Made by a program: the position numbers and the translations under genes. From Burkholderia vietnamiensis LMG 10929 (lineage in GTDB: Bacteria; Pseudomonadota; Gammaproteobacteria; Burkholderiales; Burkholderiaceae), in the NCBI RefSeq assembly GCF_000959445.1, contig NZ_CP009631.1, positions 434,001 through 498,000 of the forward strand: a stretch of DNA of 64,000 bases, read 5' to 3'. Shown here piece after piece: positions 53,111 to 63,730 of this stretch. The notes beneath the pieces are model-generated. The model was not told where the DNA came from and did no database searches. It saw only the letters and a list, made by a program, of their open reading frames with translations. Every line of letters starts with the position of its first letter. Position 1 is the first letter of the stretch.

Positions 53111-53305
53111 CCCAGCCTCCCGCGATCGTTGCGGCCCACGCCGCGTTTCCGAGCACTGATTCTGCTGAGCGGCGGGCGCGGCCGACAGTCGGCCGAACGG
53201 CCAGTTGTGGCGCGAGCCGAGCGCGTGGACACTGTGTCGGCGACACCGCGATTGGCCGCTTCGCCGCGGGCGCGCGCCGTGTCAGGACCGGTCGTACCGG
53301 GCAGC

Positions 53306-53311
53306 TATAAT
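53306..53311 (+). promoter_or_regulatory. Candidate -10 element of the PBP1a gene
   Basis: Perfect TATAAT, with start expected near 53318, only about 13 bases before the ATG at 53331. No strong -35 is visible. The 220-base divergent region 53111-53330 must also hold the pil promoter. Confidence 0.5.
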
Positions 53312-53330
53312 CGCGGGACTGTTTTCCGGT

Positions 53331-55724
53331 ATGCCTATGCAATCCACGTCTCCTACGTCCCCGCCTCCCGCGCCCGAGCCGAAGAAGCGCCCCTGGTGGC
53401 TGAAGGCCCTGATCGGGCTCGCCGCGATGTGCGTGGCCATCGTCGTGGCCGGCGGCCTCGTGCTCGGCTATGCGCTCGTCGTCGCATGGCCGAACATGCC
53501 GTCGCTCGACGCGCTGACCGACTACCGCCCGAAGGTGCCGCTGCGCATCTACACGTCCGATCACGTGCTGATCGGCGAATTCGGCGAGGAACGGCGCGAC
53601 ATCGTCCATTTCAAGGACGTGCCGGATTCGCTGAAGAAGGCGATCCTCGCGATCGAGGACGCACGGTTCTACGATCATGGCGGCGTCGACCTCACCGGCA
53701 TCGCCCGCGCGGGCTTCGTCGCGTTGACGAACGGCCATGCGTCGCAGGGCGCGAGCACGATCACGATGCAGGTCGCGCGCAACTTCTTCCTGTCGAGCGA
53801 AAAGACCTACACCCGCAAGATCTACGAGATGCTGCTCGCGTACCGGATCGAGCGCGCGCTGACGAAAGATCAGATTCTCGAGGTCTATATGAATCAGATC
53901 TACCTCGGCCAGCGTGCATACGGCTTCGCGAGCGCAGCGCGGGTCTACTTCGGCAAGGACCTGAAGGACATCACGCTCGCCGAGGCGGCGATGCTCGCGG
54001 GGTTGCCGAAGGCGCCGTCGGCGTATAACCCGGTCGTCAATCCGAAGCGCGCGAAGGTGCGTCAGGAGTACATCCTGCAACGGATGCTCGAGCTGAACTT
54101 CATCACGCGCGAGCAGTACGACGAAGCCGTCGCGCAGCCGCTCGTCGTCAAGGGCGCGGGGCGCGAGTTCAGCGTGCACGCCGAGTACGTCGCGGAGATG
54201 GTCCGGCAGATGATGTACGCGCAGTACCGGGAAGAAACCTACACGCGCGGCTTCAACGTGGTCACGACGATCGACTCCGCCGATCAGCAGGTCGCGTACA
54301 CCGCGTTGCGCAAGGGCATCATGGATTACGAGCGCCGTCACGGCTATCGTGGGCCGGAGGGCTTCATCGAGCTGCCGGCCGGCGCGGACGATCGCGAGCA
54401 GGCGATCGACGACGCGCTGCTCGAGCATCCCGACAACGGCGAGCTGATCGCGGCGGTCGTCACCGCGACGAGCCCGCGCCAGATCACCGTGGCGTTCATC
54501 GACGGCAGCAGCGCGACGATCGACGGCGACAATCTGCGCTTCGCGTCGAGCGCGCTGTCGGCCAACGCGCAGCCGAACCGCCGGATCCGGCCGGGCGCGA
54601 TCGTGCGCGTCGTGAAGAGCGACACCGGCAAATGGTCGATCACGCAGTTGCCGCAGGTCGAAGGCGCGTTCATCTCGATCGTCCCGCAGGACGGCGCGAT
54701 CCGCTCGCTCGTCGGCGGCTTCGATTACAACAAGAACAAGTTCAATCACGTCACGCAGGCGTGGCGGCAGCCCGGCTCGTCGTTCAAGCCGTTCATCTAT
54801 TCGGCGTCGCTCGACAAGGGGCTCGGGCCGGCCACCGTGATCAACGACGGCCCGCTGTATTTCAGCGCGGCCGAAACCGGCGGCCAGCCGTGGGAGCCGA
54901 AGAACTACGGCGGCGGCTTCGAAGGCCCGATGTCGATGCGCACCGCGCTGCAGCGCTCGCGCAACCTCGTCTCGATCCGGATCCTGAACCACATCGGCAC
55001 GAAGTACGCGCAGCAGTACATCACGCGCTTCGGCTTCGACGCCGAGCGCCATCCGGCCTACCTGCCGATGGCGCTGGGCGCGGGCCAGGTCACGCCGCTG
55101 CAGATGGCCGGCGCGTACTCGGTGTTCGCGAACGGCGGCTTCCGCGTGAATCCGTATCTGATCGCCGAAGTGACCGATCCGAGCGGCGCGATCGTCGCGC
55201 GCGCGCAACCGCTCATCGCCGAGCAGAACGCGCCGCGCGCGATCGACGCACGCAACGCATACGTGATGAACAGCCTGCTGCAGAGCGTCGCGCAGCGCGG
55301 CACCGGCGCGCGCACCAACGTGCTCAAGCGCACCGACCTCGCCGGCAAGACGGGCACGACGAACGATTCGCACGACGCGTGGTTCGCCGGCTATCAGCAC
55401 ACGCTCGCGGCGATCGCGTGGATCGGCTACGACAACCCGCGCAGCCTCGGCGATCGCGAAACGGGCGGCGGGCTGTCGCTGCCGGTCTGGATCGACTACA
55501 TGGGCGCGGCGCTGAAGGACGTGCCCGAGTTCAAGCCGACCATGCCCGACGACGTCCAGTCGCTCGGCGGCGAGCTGTACTTCACCGAGTTCACGCCGGG
55601 GCACGGCTTCGTGTCGACGGTCGGCGTACCGCAGGCGGCGACTCCGCAGAACGTCGACGAAGAAGCGCCGCATGTCGACGAGCAGGAAAAGCAGGACATC
55701 ATGAACCTGTTCCGCGGCCACTGA
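53331..55724 (+). CDS. mrcA: Penicillin-binding protein 1A
   Basis: Bifunctional peptidoglycan glycosyltransferase and transpeptidase. 797 residues with an N-terminal anchor (LIGLAAMCVAIVVAGGLVLG). The GT51 domain shows EDARFYDHGGVDLTGIARA and GASTITMQVARNFFLS. The transpeptidase has the serine in GSSFKPFIY (SxxK), the SRN triad in LQRSRNLVS and LAGKTGTTND (KTG). ATG at 53331 or 53337 is possible. Followed by a bidirectional terminator. Confidence 0.97.
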   Translation: MPMQSTSPTSPPPAPEPKKRPWWLKALIGLAAMCVAIVVAGGLVLGYALVVAWPNMPSLDALTDYRPKVPLRIYTSDHVLIGEFGEERRDIVHFKDVPDSLKKAILAIEDARFYDHGGVDLTGIARAGFVALTNGHASQGASTITMQVARNFFLSSEKTYTRKIYEMLLAYRIERALTKDQILEVYMNQIYLGQRAYGFASAARVYFGKDLKDITLAEAAMLAGLPKAPSAYNPVVNPKRAKVRQEYILQRMLELNFITREQYDEAVAQPLVVKGAGREFSVHAEYVAEMVRQMMYAQYREETYTRGFNVVTTIDSADQQVAYTALRKGIMDYERRHGYRGPEGFIELPAGADDREQAIDDALLEHPDNGELIAAVVTATSPRQITVAFIDGSSATIDGDNLRFASSALSANAQPNRRIRPGAIVRVVKSDTGKWSITQLPQVEGAFISIVPQDGAIRSLVGGFDYNKNKFNHVTQAWRQPGSSFKPFIYSASLDKGLGPATVINDGPLYFSAAETGGQPWEPKNYGGGFEGPMSMRTALQRSRNLVSIRILNHIGTKYAQQYITRFGFDAERHPAYLPMALGAGQVTPLQMAGAYSVFANGGFRVNPYLIAEVTDPSGAIVARAQPLIAEQNAPRAIDARNAYVMNSLLQSVAQRGTGARTNVLKRTDLAGKTGTTNDSHDAWFAGYQHTLAAIAWIGYDNPRSLGDRETGGGLSLPVWIDYMGAALKDVPEFKPTMPDDVQSLGGELYFTEFTPGHGFVSTVGVPQAATPQNVDEEAPHVDEQEKQDIMNLFRGH

Positions 55725-55745
55725 CGCTCCGGCGGCCCGGAAATG

Positions 55746-55773
55746 AAAAAAGCGCCCGCGGGCGCTTTTTTTC
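55746..55773. terminator. Bidirectional terminator between mrcA and cyaY
   Basis: AAAAAAGCGCCCGCGGGCGCTTTTTTT is a near-perfect palindrome with T-runs in both directions, ending mrcA on the plus strand and cyaY on the minus strand. Confidence 0.95.
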
Positions 55774-55797
55774 ATGCCGCTGCGCCGAGCGCCGGCG

Positions 55798-56139
<342 letters not shown>

Positions 56140-56160
56140 TTAAATTGTTCAGGGACGATC

Positions 56161-56442
56161 ATGCGAGTCGTTTTCCGGATGAGCGCGATTGTAGCGGCTT
56201 TGGCGATTCTTGCCGGCTGCGGTCAACGCGGTCCGCTCTATCTGCCCACCGTGCCCCCGTTGCCGGCCAAGCCCATTCAGCAGCAGGACACGCCGCCGTC
56301 GGACGTCACGCCGACCGATGAAAACGCGTCGTACGACAGCATCCCCGACTCTTCCGGCACGCCGCTGACACTGTCGCCGGAGCTCTCGAGCAGCACGTCG
56401 AAGGCGGCAACGGCAGCATCGAGCCCGGCGGCCGCGAAGTAA
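56161..56442 (+). CDS. lptM: Small outer-membrane lipoprotein LptM (YifL-like)
   Basis: Lipoprotein of the LptM family that assists assembly of the LptDE lipopolysaccharide translocon. 93 residues with signal MRVVFRMSAIVAALAILAGC and the invariant post-lipobox sequence CGQRGPLYLP. The remainder is Ser/Thr/Pro-rich and variable. A bidirectional terminator follows directly, so it is monocistronic here. Confidence 0.92.
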   Translation: MRVVFRMSAIVAALAILAGCGQRGPLYLPTVPPLPAKPIQQQDTPPSDVTPTDENASYDSIPDSSGTPLTLSPELSSSTSKAATAASSPAAAK

Positions 56443-56479
56443 TCGAGCGCTGCGCCGCTCGCGGTTCACCTGTCGACAC

Positions 56480-56519
56480 GACAAAAGGCGATGACTCCCC
56501 GTCATCGCCTTTTGTTTTT
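56480..56519. terminator. Bidirectional terminator between lptM and msrQ
   Basis: AAAAGGCGATGAC and GTCATCGCCTTTT form a 13-bp stem around TCCCC, with TTTTG-TTTTT beyond on the plus strand and T-rich sequence on the minus strand. Confidence 0.93.
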
Positions 56520-56540
56520 CCGCGCGTGCGTCGTTCATCG

Positions 56541-57233
56541 TCACGCGCGAATGCGACGTCGGCTCCATTCGAACAGCCGCCAGCCGAGCAGCACGGCGAC
56601 GATCGCCGCGTACAGCTTCGGCTGCGCGAGATCGTGCTTGCCGGCCCGCATCCACCAGAAATGCAGCACGCCGAACAGCGCGATCGCATAGATCGCCCGG
56701 TGCAACGTCGCCCAATGACGGCCGAGCCGACGCGCCATCGCACGCGGCGACGTCGCGGCCAGCGGAATCAACAGCACGAACGCGGCGAAACCGACGGTGA
56801 TGAACGGACGCTTGCCGACGTCCTTCAGGATCGCCAGCACGTCGAACCACTTGTCGAACCACACGTACGTTGCGAAGTGCAGCGTCGCGTAAAAGAACGC
56901 GAACAACCCGATCATCCGGCGAAAGCGCAGCAACGCGGCCACGCCCGTCATGCGCCGCAGCGGCGTGACAGCGAGCGTGGCGCAGAGGATCACGAGCGTC
57001 CACCGGCCGGTGGAGCGCGTGATGAATTCGATCGGGTTCGCGCCGAGCCGGTCGGTCAGCCCGAACAGCACCAGACGCGCGAGCGGATAAAGGCCGACCG
57101 CAAACACCAGCAGCCTGGCCGGCACAAGCCAGCGCTGCGGCGCAGCCCGCGCCGCGGTGCCCGCCCGCGCAACACCGGCGGCCGCCGCGGGCGGGCTGGA
57201 CGCCCGCCGCGGCTCCAGCGTCGACGGATGCAT
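56541..57233 (-). CDS. msrQ: Heme-binding inner-membrane subunit MsrQ
   Basis: Supplies electrons from the membrane to the periplasmic methionine sulfoxide reductase MsrP. 230 residues; after a Pro/Ala-rich cytoplasmic head there are about six helices, with histidines in FAFFYATLHFATYVWFD, HWATLHRAIYAIALFGVLHF as heme b ligands. The start follows the msrP stop by 23 bases. Confidence 0.93.
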   Translation of the reverse strand: MHPSTLEPRRASSPPAAAAGVARAGTAARAAPQRWLVPARLLVFAVGLYPLARLVLFGLTDRLGANPIEFITRSTGRWTLVILCATLAVTPLRRMTGVAALLRFRRMIGLFAFFYATLHFATYVWFDKWFDVLAILKDVGKRPFITVGFAAFVLLIPLAATSPRAMARRLGRHWATLHRAIYAIALFGVLHFWWMRAGKHDLAQPKLYAAIVAVLLGWRLFEWSRRRIRA

Positions 57234-57256
57234 GTCGTTTCTCACGGTCGTCGCAC

Positions 57257-58252
57257 TCAGAAGTTCTTCTTCAGGTCCATGCCCTGATACATCGATGCGA
57301 CCAGATCGCCGTAGCCGTTGAACATCAGCGTCTTGCGCTTCGGCGTGAAGAACCCGTCGTCGCCGATCCGCCGCTCGGTCGCCTGGCTCCAGCGCGGGTG
57401 ATCGACATTCGGATTCACGTTCGAATAAAAGCCGTATTCGTTCGATGCGTAGGTGTTCCAGCTCGTCTTCGGCTGCTTGTCGACGAAGCGGATCTTCACC
57501 AGCGACTTCGCGCTCTTGAAGCCGTACTTCCACGGCACGACGATACGCACCGGCGCGCCGTTCTGATTCGGCAGCACCTGGCCGTAGACGCCCATCGTCA
57601 GCAGCGTGAGCGGGTTCATCGCCTCGTCCATGCGCAGCCCTTCGGAGTAAGGCCAGTCGAGTACCGGCGTCGACAGCCCCGGCATCTGCGACGGATCGGC
57701 CAGCGTGATGAACTGCACATATTTCGCGTTGCCGGTCGGCTGCACGCGCTTGACCAGTTCGGAGAACGGCACGCCGATCCACGGAATCACCATCGACCAG
57801 CCCTCGACGCAGCGCAGCCGGTACACGCGCTCCTCGAGCGGCGCCAGCTTCAGCAGTTCGTCGAGATCGAACACCTTCGGATGCAGCACCTCGCCTTCGA
57901 CGCTCACCCGCCACGGGCGCGGCCGCAGCGTGCCGGCATTCTGCGCCGGGTCGCCCTTGTCGGTGCCGAATTCGTAGAAGTTGTTGTAGGACGTGATGTC
58001 CTTGAACGGCGTGACCTTGTCGGCCGCGACGAATTTCGGATTGGTCTTCGCCGCGAGCTTCGCGGCCCGCGCGTCGGGCGACGCATACGCGCCGAATGCC
58101 GCGCCGCTGCCGCCGAGCAATCCGCCCGCCGCCGCAAGGCCGGCCGCCTGCAATACGCGGCGCCGGTTCTCGAACACCGCGCGCGCGGTGATCTCGCTGG
58201 GCGCAATGTCGGCGCCGGTCAACAGGTTGCGCAGGGAATGCCTGATCCACAT
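57257..58252 (-). CDS. msrP: Periplasmic methionine sulfoxide reductase MsrP
   Basis: Molybdopterin enzyme repairing oxidised methionines in the periplasm. 331 residues with a Tat signal ([15 protein letters not shown]). The cofactor cysteine is in [18 protein letters not shown]. Other family segments are [12 protein letters not shown] and [17 protein letters not shown] at 58252; TatABC in this window would export it, and msrQ follows. Confidence 0.95.
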   Translation of the reverse strand: MWIRHSLRNLLTGADIAPSEITARAVFENRRRVLQAAGLAAAGGLLGGSGAAFGAYASPDARAAKLAAKTNPKFVAADKVTPFKDITSYNNFYEFGTDKGDPAQNAGTLRPRPWRVSVEGEVLHPKVFDLDELLKLAPLEERVYRLRCVEGWSMVIPWIGVPFSELVKRVQPTGNAKYVQFITLADPSQMPGLSTPVLDWPYSEGLRMDEAMNPLTLLTMGVYGQVLPNQNGAPVRIVVPWKYGFKSAKSLVKIRFVDKQPKTSWNTYASNEYGFYSNVNPNVDHPRWSQATERRIGDDGFFTPKRKTLMFNGYGDLVASMYQGMDLKKNF

Positions 58253-58347
58253 GGTGCTGCTCCTCATGCATGCGCGGCGCGCACGCTTCATCTGCGTTCG
58301 ACCCGGCCCGTCATGCGCCGTTCGACGCGCGGCGCGCCCGTCGGTAA

Positions 58348-58392
58348 CAAAAGAAAACCGCCGGGGCACGCAGTGCGCCGGCGGTCTTTTGT
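58348..58392 (-). terminator. Terminator of the ccs operon
   Basis: ACCGCCGG and CCGGCGGT-type arms with an inner CGCACTGCGTGC loop-stem, followed on the minus strand by TTTTCTTTTG. Ends resB-ccsA before msrP. Confidence 0.85.
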
Positions 58393-58411
58393 CGGACCCG
58401 CATCGGAAATC

Positions 58412-59602
58412 TTACAGCTTGCCGTAGCTGTGCAGCCCTGACAGGAACATGTTGACGCCGAGGAACGCGAACGTCGTCACGAGCAGGCCCGTGAGCGCCC
58501 ACCATGCGGCGACCGTGCCGCGCAGCCCCTTCATCAGGCGCATGTGCAGCCACGCCGCGTAATTGAGCCACACGATCAGCGCCCAGGTTTCCTTCGGGTC
58601 CCAGCTCCAGTAGCCGCCCCACGCTTCCGCCGCCCACAGCGCGCCGAGAATCGTCGCGATCGTGAAGAACGCGAAGCCGACGGCGATCGACTTGTACATC
58701 ACGTCGTCGAGCACGTCGAGCGTCGGCAGCCGATCGGCCAGCATGCCGCGTTCCTTCATCAGATACGCGACCGCCACCATCGCCGACAGCGCGAAGCTGC
58801 CGTAGCCGATGAAGTTCGCCGGCACGTGGATCTTCATCCACCAGCTCTGCAGCGCCGGCACGAGCGGCTGGATCTGCTGCGCGTCGCGCGCGACCGAGTA
58901 CCACATCAGGAAGCCGACGGCCGCGCTGATCACGAGCAGCACGAACGCACCGAGCGCAGGCGTGCCGTAATGGCCCTCGTAATACAGGTAGAGCAGCGCG
59001 GTGATCAGGCTGAACAGCACGAACACTTCATACAGGTTCGACACGGGGATATGCCCGACGTCGGCGCCGATCAGATAGGACTCGTACCAACGTACCATCA
59101 GGCCGACGAAGCCCATCAGCACGGCGGCCCACGTGAGCTTCTGGCCGATCGCGGAGCCCGTCGCGGCGCGCGCGAGCAGGCCGATCCAGTAGAAGATCGT
59201 CGCGAGCACGAACAAGGCGCTCATCCAGAGGATCGCCGACTGGCTCGACAGGAAGTATTTCAGGAAGAACGCCGAATCGGCGCGCGCGAGGTCGCCCTGG
59301 TAGATCTGGATCGACAGCAAGGACAGCACGGCGATCGCCGCCATCAGCAGCCGCGCGGGTTTCCAGCGCCAGCCGAGCACGACGAGCGCCGGCACCGTGC
59401 CGATCATCACTGCCTTGTCGTAGTAATTCATGTGCTCGTTGTAGTGCACGAACGCATAGCCCGCGCCGACCACGAGCGCCAGCGCGAACAGCCAGTCAAG
59501 CACGGACAGGCGCGAGAGGAACGGACGGCCGTCGAACAACGGCGCCGGATTCGGGGCCTTGACGGTCCCCGGACGGGAAGAGGAGGCTTGAGTGAGATCC
59601 AT
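58412..59602 (-). CDS. Cytochrome c maturation system II protein CcsA (ResC)
   Basis: Heme-handling membrane protein that with ResB attaches heme to apocytochromes c. 396 residues with about eight helices. The WWD-type heme motif is GGYWSWDPKETWAL, and PVSNLYEVFVLFSL, KIHVPANFIGYGSFALSA carry conserved histidine regions. Its ATG follows the resB stop with a four-base gap. Naming of this gene as ccsA or ccsB varies between genomes. Confidence 0.93.
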   Translation of the reverse strand: MDLTQASSSRPGTVKAPNPAPLFDGRPFLSRLSVLDWLFALALVVGAGYAFVHYNEHMNYYDKAVMIGTVPALVVLGWRWKPARLLMAAIAVLSLLSIQIYQGDLARADSAFFLKYFLSSQSAILWMSALFVLATIFYWIGLLARAATGSAIGQKLTWAAVLMGFVGLMVRWYESYLIGADVGHIPVSNLYEVFVLFSLITALLYLYYEGHYGTPALGAFVLLVISAAVGFLMWYSVARDAQQIQPLVPALQSWWMKIHVPANFIGYGSFALSAMVAVAYLMKERGMLADRLPTLDVLDDVMYKSIAVGFAFFTIATILGALWAAEAWGGYWSWDPKETWALIVWLNYAAWLHMRLMKGLRGTVAAWWALTGLLVTTFAFLGVNMFLSGLHSYGKL

Positions 59603-59606
59603 GATG

Positions 59607-61823
59607 TTACCGGGTGGAATTCTCGGAATCGGAACCGCCGCCGACGGGCGGGCGGGCAGTTGCAGCCGCGCCGGCGGGCGCGGCGTCGCGGGGTGCGGCG
59701 CCCAGGGCGGCGCCGGCCGCATCGCGCGTCTGCACGAATTCGTTCTCGAAATCGAACGTCTTGCGCGCCGTGGACATCGCCATCACCACTTCGACGCCCG
59801 CACCGGCATCCTTGAGCCAGAACCACAGGCGCCGCTCGCGCACGTAGAACATCGAGAAGATGCCGGCGACCAACAGCAGGCTGCCAAGATACACCAGATT
59901 CTTGCCGGGCGCGCGCGTCAGCTGAAATACCGAGGCTTGCACCTGCTTGAAGGAATCGAGCTGCAAATAGACCGGCGATCCGTACAGGAAGCTGTCGGAT
60001 AGCGCATTGATCGCGTTCTGCACGAAGCGGACCGTGTCGGCGCCCTGCTGGACGGCCGGCTCGCCGGCCCGCTCGCGCGCGATCTGCCAGACCTCCCACA
60101 TCGAGCCCTCGAGCATGCGCAGCAGCAGGCTCGCCGCCTTTTCCTGCTCGGCTTTCGGCACCGACCGGTCGATGAAGGTGGCCACCGCCTGGAAGCCGCC
60201 GACCGGCTGCCCGTCCGCACCGCGACCGACGCTGTCGTCACTCGCCGCAAAGAGGGTCAACACCTTGAACGCGCTGTCCTGCAGCCGGCCGCGCAGCGAC
60301 GCGTCGGTGGTCGGCAGCGAACGCTGGGCGAAACGGGCGGCGGCGTCCGCGCGCACCGCCGGATCCTCGAGCGCGGCGCGCAGGCGCATCCATTCGCCGA
60401 TCGAATCCTCGCTGTCGGCCGGAATCCGCATGTAGCGGAACGCGTCGTTCGGGCTCGCGCGCACGCCCGCGAGGAACACGCGCGCGCCGCCCATGTCGAC
60501 CGGCAGCATGTAGTTGTTGAACTCGCGCGCCTGGCCGTCCTTGCCGCGGATCTTGTACTGCACGGACGGCCCGATGTTATGAAGCTGCATCGGCTTCGAC
60601 GTCTTCGCGCCCGAGCCGAGCCGTTCGTCGAACGCCTGCTTCAGCGACTCCGTCTTCGCCACGCCGCGCACGTCCGGCTTGCCGTTCGCGTCGGCCATGT
60701 TCTCGACGTTGATCGCGCGGAAGTCCGAGAACTCGATCGTGTCGCCGTCGCTGCCCGGCATCTGCAGCGGCGCCGTGCTGCCGATCGTGCCCTTCACGGC
60801 GAACGTCTTCGCGGTGTCGCCCGTCATCGGATAGGCCGTCATCTGCATCTGCGAGCCGCCGTCCTGGAAGCTCGACTGATAGATCGACACGCCCTTGTAG
60901 GTGAACGGCTTGTTCACTTCGACGCGCGCCGGAATCTTCCGGCCCGTCTCGCGATCGATCACGACGATGTCGCTCGCAAACAGCTTCGGCATCCCGGTCG
61001 TGTAGTAATCGACGATGAACTTGTTCAGCTGGATCGAGAACGGCAGGTCCTGGATCAACGAGCCGTTCGGCTGGTTGAGGATCGCGGTGGACACGAACTG
61101 GCCTTCGGGCACCCATGCGTAGCCGCGGAACGTCGGGTTCGACGCGGACAGCCGGTGATCGGGCGAGATCTCGCTGATCGTCGCGCTCGTATTGACCGGG
61201 CTCTTGCCGAACATCCACATCTGGAATTTGATCGGCAGGTTGCTGTCGAGCAGGCCGCCGATACAGATCACGACGATCGCCAGGTGCGCGGAAATGTAGC
61301 CCCACTTCGTCAGCGCGCCGCGTTTCGCGGAGATCAGCGTCGCGCCGTCGGTTTCGCGCACGACGTGCTTGTAGCCGCCCTTCGCGACGAATGCGGCGAG
61401 CGTCGCCGCGACGCTCGCGCGCGTGCCGGCAACGGTGTATTCGGCCTTGTGATGGAACGCGCGCAGGCTGCCTTCGCGGACCTTGTCCTTCCAGCTCTTC
61501 GCGTCGGCGAGCATCTTCGGCGCGTTGCGGATCACGCACAGCGAGATCGACGCGACCAGGAAGATCAGGATCAGCATGAACCACCACGCGCTGTACACGT
61601 TGTACAGGCCGAGCGAGCGGAAGATGTCCGCCCAGAACGGCCCGAACTGGTTCACGTAGTTCGGATAGGGGTCGTCCTGGGTCAGCACCGTGCCGATGAT
61701 GCTCGCGATCGACAGCACCACCAACAGTGCGATCGCGAAGCGCATCGAGCTGATCAGCTCGATCGCGCGCCTGGACGCACTTTGACCCGACTTCGACTGC
61801 AACCCCGACGTGGTAACGCTCAT
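59607..61823 (-). CDS. Cytochrome c maturation system II protein ResB (Ccs1)
   Basis: Partner of CcsA in heme delivery and apocytochrome reduction. 738 residues: N-terminal helices (MRFAIALLVVLSIASIIGTV, WWFMLILIFLVASISL), a large periplasmic domain (about 210-650), and a C-terminal helix (LVYLGSLLLVAGIFSMFYV) with RERRLWFWLK. The last 60 residues are Ala-rich and variable. Completes an operon with ccsA to make the cytochromes c1 and c4 of this window. Confidence 0.94.
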   Translation of the reverse strand: MSVTTSGLQSKSGQSASRRAIELISSMRFAIALLVVLSIASIIGTVLTQDDPYPNYVNQFGPFWADIFRSLGLYNVYSAWWFMLILIFLVASISLCVIRNAPKMLADAKSWKDKVREGSLRAFHHKAEYTVAGTRASVAATLAAFVAKGGYKHVVRETDGATLISAKRGALTKWGYISAHLAIVVICIGGLLDSNLPIKFQMWMFGKSPVNTSATISEISPDHRLSASNPTFRGYAWVPEGQFVSTAILNQPNGSLIQDLPFSIQLNKFIVDYYTTGMPKLFASDIVVIDRETGRKIPARVEVNKPFTYKGVSIYQSSFQDGGSQMQMTAYPMTGDTAKTFAVKGTIGSTAPLQMPGSDGDTIEFSDFRAINVENMADANGKPDVRGVAKTESLKQAFDERLGSGAKTSKPMQLHNIGPSVQYKIRGKDGQAREFNNYMLPVDMGGARVFLAGVRASPNDAFRYMRIPADSEDSIGEWMRLRAALEDPAVRADAAARFAQRSLPTTDASLRGRLQDSAFKVLTLFAASDDSVGRGADGQPVGGFQAVATFIDRSVPKAEQEKAASLLLRMLEGSMWEVWQIARERAGEPAVQQGADTVRFVQNAINALSDSFLYGSPVYLQLDSFKQVQASVFQLTRAPGKNLVYLGSLLLVAGIFSMFYVRERRLWFWLKDAGAGVEVVMAMSTARKTFDFENEFVQTRDAAGAALGAAPRDAAPAGAAATARPPVGGGSDSENSTR

Positions 61824-61845
61824 TCAAACTCCGACTGACAACAAA

Positions 61846-61886
61846 AAAGGGCAAGGCGGCCGCAAGCATGCGGCGCCCCACCCTTT
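61846..61886 (-). terminator. Terminator of the cytochrome c4 gene
   Basis: Minus strand GGGTGGGGCGCCGCA and TGCGGCCGCCTTGCCC arms (some mismatches) with a short loop, then TTTTTTG. Lies between the cytochrome gene and resB. Confidence 0.7.
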
Positions 61887-61945
61887 TCTTGTTCTGACTC
61901 CGGCCGCCGTTCCGGCGACCGGTCATTCCATTCGCGACGGACCGC

Positions 61946-62599
61946 TCAACGCAGGCCCGCGATGTAATCCGCCACGGCCTTGATCTCGGTGTCCGACAGA
62001 CGCGAGGCGATCTGATGCATCGCCTCGTTGTTGTTGCGCGCGCCGGCACCTTGCTGGAACGCGGTCAACTGGGCCACCGTGTAATCGGCCCACTGCCCCG
62101 ACAGACGCGGGTACTGGACCGGTATCCCTTGCCCCGTCGGCCCGTGGCAGCTCGCGCAGGCCGGTACGCCCTTTTCCGCGATGCCGCCGCGATAGATCTT
62201 CTGACCGATCGGCACGGTCGCCGCATCGCGTGCGGTGCCGAGCTTGGTCGTTTGCGAGCCGTAATACGCGGCGACGTTGCGCATGTCGTCCGCGCTCAAT
62301 GCGCTCGCAAATCCGACCATCACCGAATTGTTCCGCGCCGGCCCCTTCGCGCCCGGCTGCGTCTTGAAGTCGTTCAACTGCTTGACCAAATATTCGGGAT
62401 GCTGACCGGCGAGCTTCGGGAAACTGCCCGACGCACTGTTGCCGTCGGCGCCGTGACACGACGCGCACACCTGCCCGGCAATCGCCTTGCCGCGGTCCAG
62501 ATCCGGCTTTGCCGCACCTGCCGCATTTGCCTCCGCCACGAAACCTACGAATCCTGCTGCAACCTGAAGCACCATCAGAGACTTGCACAGTCGATTCAT
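61946..62599 (-). CDS. Diheme cytochrome c4
   Basis: Periplasmic electron carrier between the bc1 complex and terminal oxidases. 217 residues with signal [17 protein letters not shown] to ANA and two heme motifs, [10 protein letters not shown] and [10 protein letters not shown], each followed by a methionine-bearing segment ([24 protein letters not shown]). ATG at 62599 has GGGTG upstream; a GTG two codons earlier is possible. Confidence 0.95.
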   Translation of the reverse strand: MNRLCKSLMVLQVAAGFVGFVAEANAAGAAKPDLDRGKAIAGQVCASCHGADGNSASGSFPKLAGQHPEYLVKQLNDFKTQPGAKGPARNNSVMVGFASALSADDMRNVAAYYGSQTTKLGTARDAATVPIGQKIYRGGIAEKGVPACASCHGPTGQGIPVQYPRLSGQWADYTVAQLTAFQQGAGARNNNEAMHQIASRLSDTEIKAVADYIAGLR

Positions 62600-62816
62600 T
62601 CGCACACCCTGTTTCGTCTTGTGGGAATTTGAGGTTCTGCAAAAAACGACGTCGACCAGTCTACCGCAGAAGCTGCATAAAAGCGCGAGGCGGGCGCCCG
62701 CAACCCTTCGGCAAAACCGCCGTATTGTACAATATCGCGTTGAAAGCTCCCGCGCCTATCGGGGCTACCCCGCCTCCACCAAGCGGCTCGCGCCGCCCGT
62801 CCCACCGGTTTCCCCC

Positions 62817-63476
62817 ATGGCCTTTTTGCTCCATCAAGCTCGCTTCTACACGACCGTCAACCATCTGCGCGACCTGCCGCCGACGGTGCAGCCGGAAATC
62901 GCATTCGCGGGCCGTTCGAATGCCGGCAAATCGACGGCGATCAACGTGCTGTGCAATCAGAAGCGACTCGCGTTCGCGTCGAAGACGCCCGGTCGCACGC
63001 AGCACATCAACTACTTCTCGGTCGGCCCCGCCGCGGAGCCCGTCGCGAACCTCGTCGACCTGCCCGGCTACGGCTATGCGGAAGTGCCCGGGGCCGCGAA
63101 GGCCCACTGGGAAATGCTGCTGTCGTCCTATCTCGCGACGCGCTCGCAGCTCTGCGGCCTGATCCTGATGATGGATTCGCGCCGCCCGCTGACCGACCTC
63201 GATCGCCGGATGATCGAGTGGTTCGCCCCGACCGGCAAGCCGATCCACACGCTGCTGACGAAGTGCGACAAATTGACGCGACAAGAGAGCATCAACGCGC
63301 TGCGCAACACGCAGAAGGGGCTCGACGCGTACCGCGACCAGGGCGTGAAGGGCAAGCTGACCGTCCAGCTGTTCTCGGCGCTGAAGCGCACGGGGCTCGA
63401 CGAGGCGCACGAATTGATCGAGAGCTGGCTGCGGCCGTCCGTCGCCGACGCAGAAGGCGCACCTGTAGCACAATGA
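62817..63476 (+). CDS. engB: Ribosome biogenesis GTPase EngB (YihA/YsxC)
   Basis: GTPase needed for late 50S subunit assembly. 219 residues; G1 [18 protein letters not shown]2 region [13 protein letters not shown]3 [11 protein letters not shown]4 TKCDKL and G5 LFSAL. Divergent from the cytochrome c4 gene with 217 bases between. Confidence 0.97.
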   Translation: MAFLLHQARFYTTVNHLRDLPPTVQPEIAFAGRSNAGKSTAINVLCNQKRLAFASKTPGRTQHINYFSVGPAAEPVANLVDLPGYGYAEVPGAAKAHWEMLLSSYLATRSQLCGLILMMDSRRPLTDLDRRMIEWFAPTGKPIHTLLTKCDKLTRQESINALRNTQKGLDAYRDQGVKGKLTVQLFSALKRTGLDEAHELIESWLRPSVADAEGAPVAQ

Positions 63477-63541
63477 ACGGGCAGCGCTCGGCCGGCAGCG
63501 GCCGGGCGCACCTGACGGTGTCTGCGGATTCGGCCGGCTCA

Positions 63542-63571
63542 TAAAAAAACCCGCCGTCGAACGGCGGGTCA
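63542..63571 (-). terminator. Leftward-facing hairpin between engB and hemB
   Basis: CCCGCCGT and ACGGCGGG stem with a TCGA loop. The T-run is on the minus-strand side only (TTTTTTTA) and the plus-strand side continues CAAACAGCC. No minus-strand gene precedes it, so its role is unclear. Confidence 0.6.
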
Positions 63572-63730
63572 AACAGCCTAATCGAAAAACGACAGGCACC
63601 CGCTCAGGGAGGAGAAGCGGGGAGCAGCACGCAACGCGCGCCGCTCGATCGCTATCATATACCAACGATCTCGAAAATGACCTAAGGGATCCGTAAGGTC
63701 CTTCTTGCCCCGATTTCATTCACATCGCAC

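Noticed and set aside
53040..55775. A 911-codon minus-strand frame opposite PBP1a
   Set aside because: Shadow of mrcA with biased residues and no motifs; it also crosses the bidirectional promoter region.
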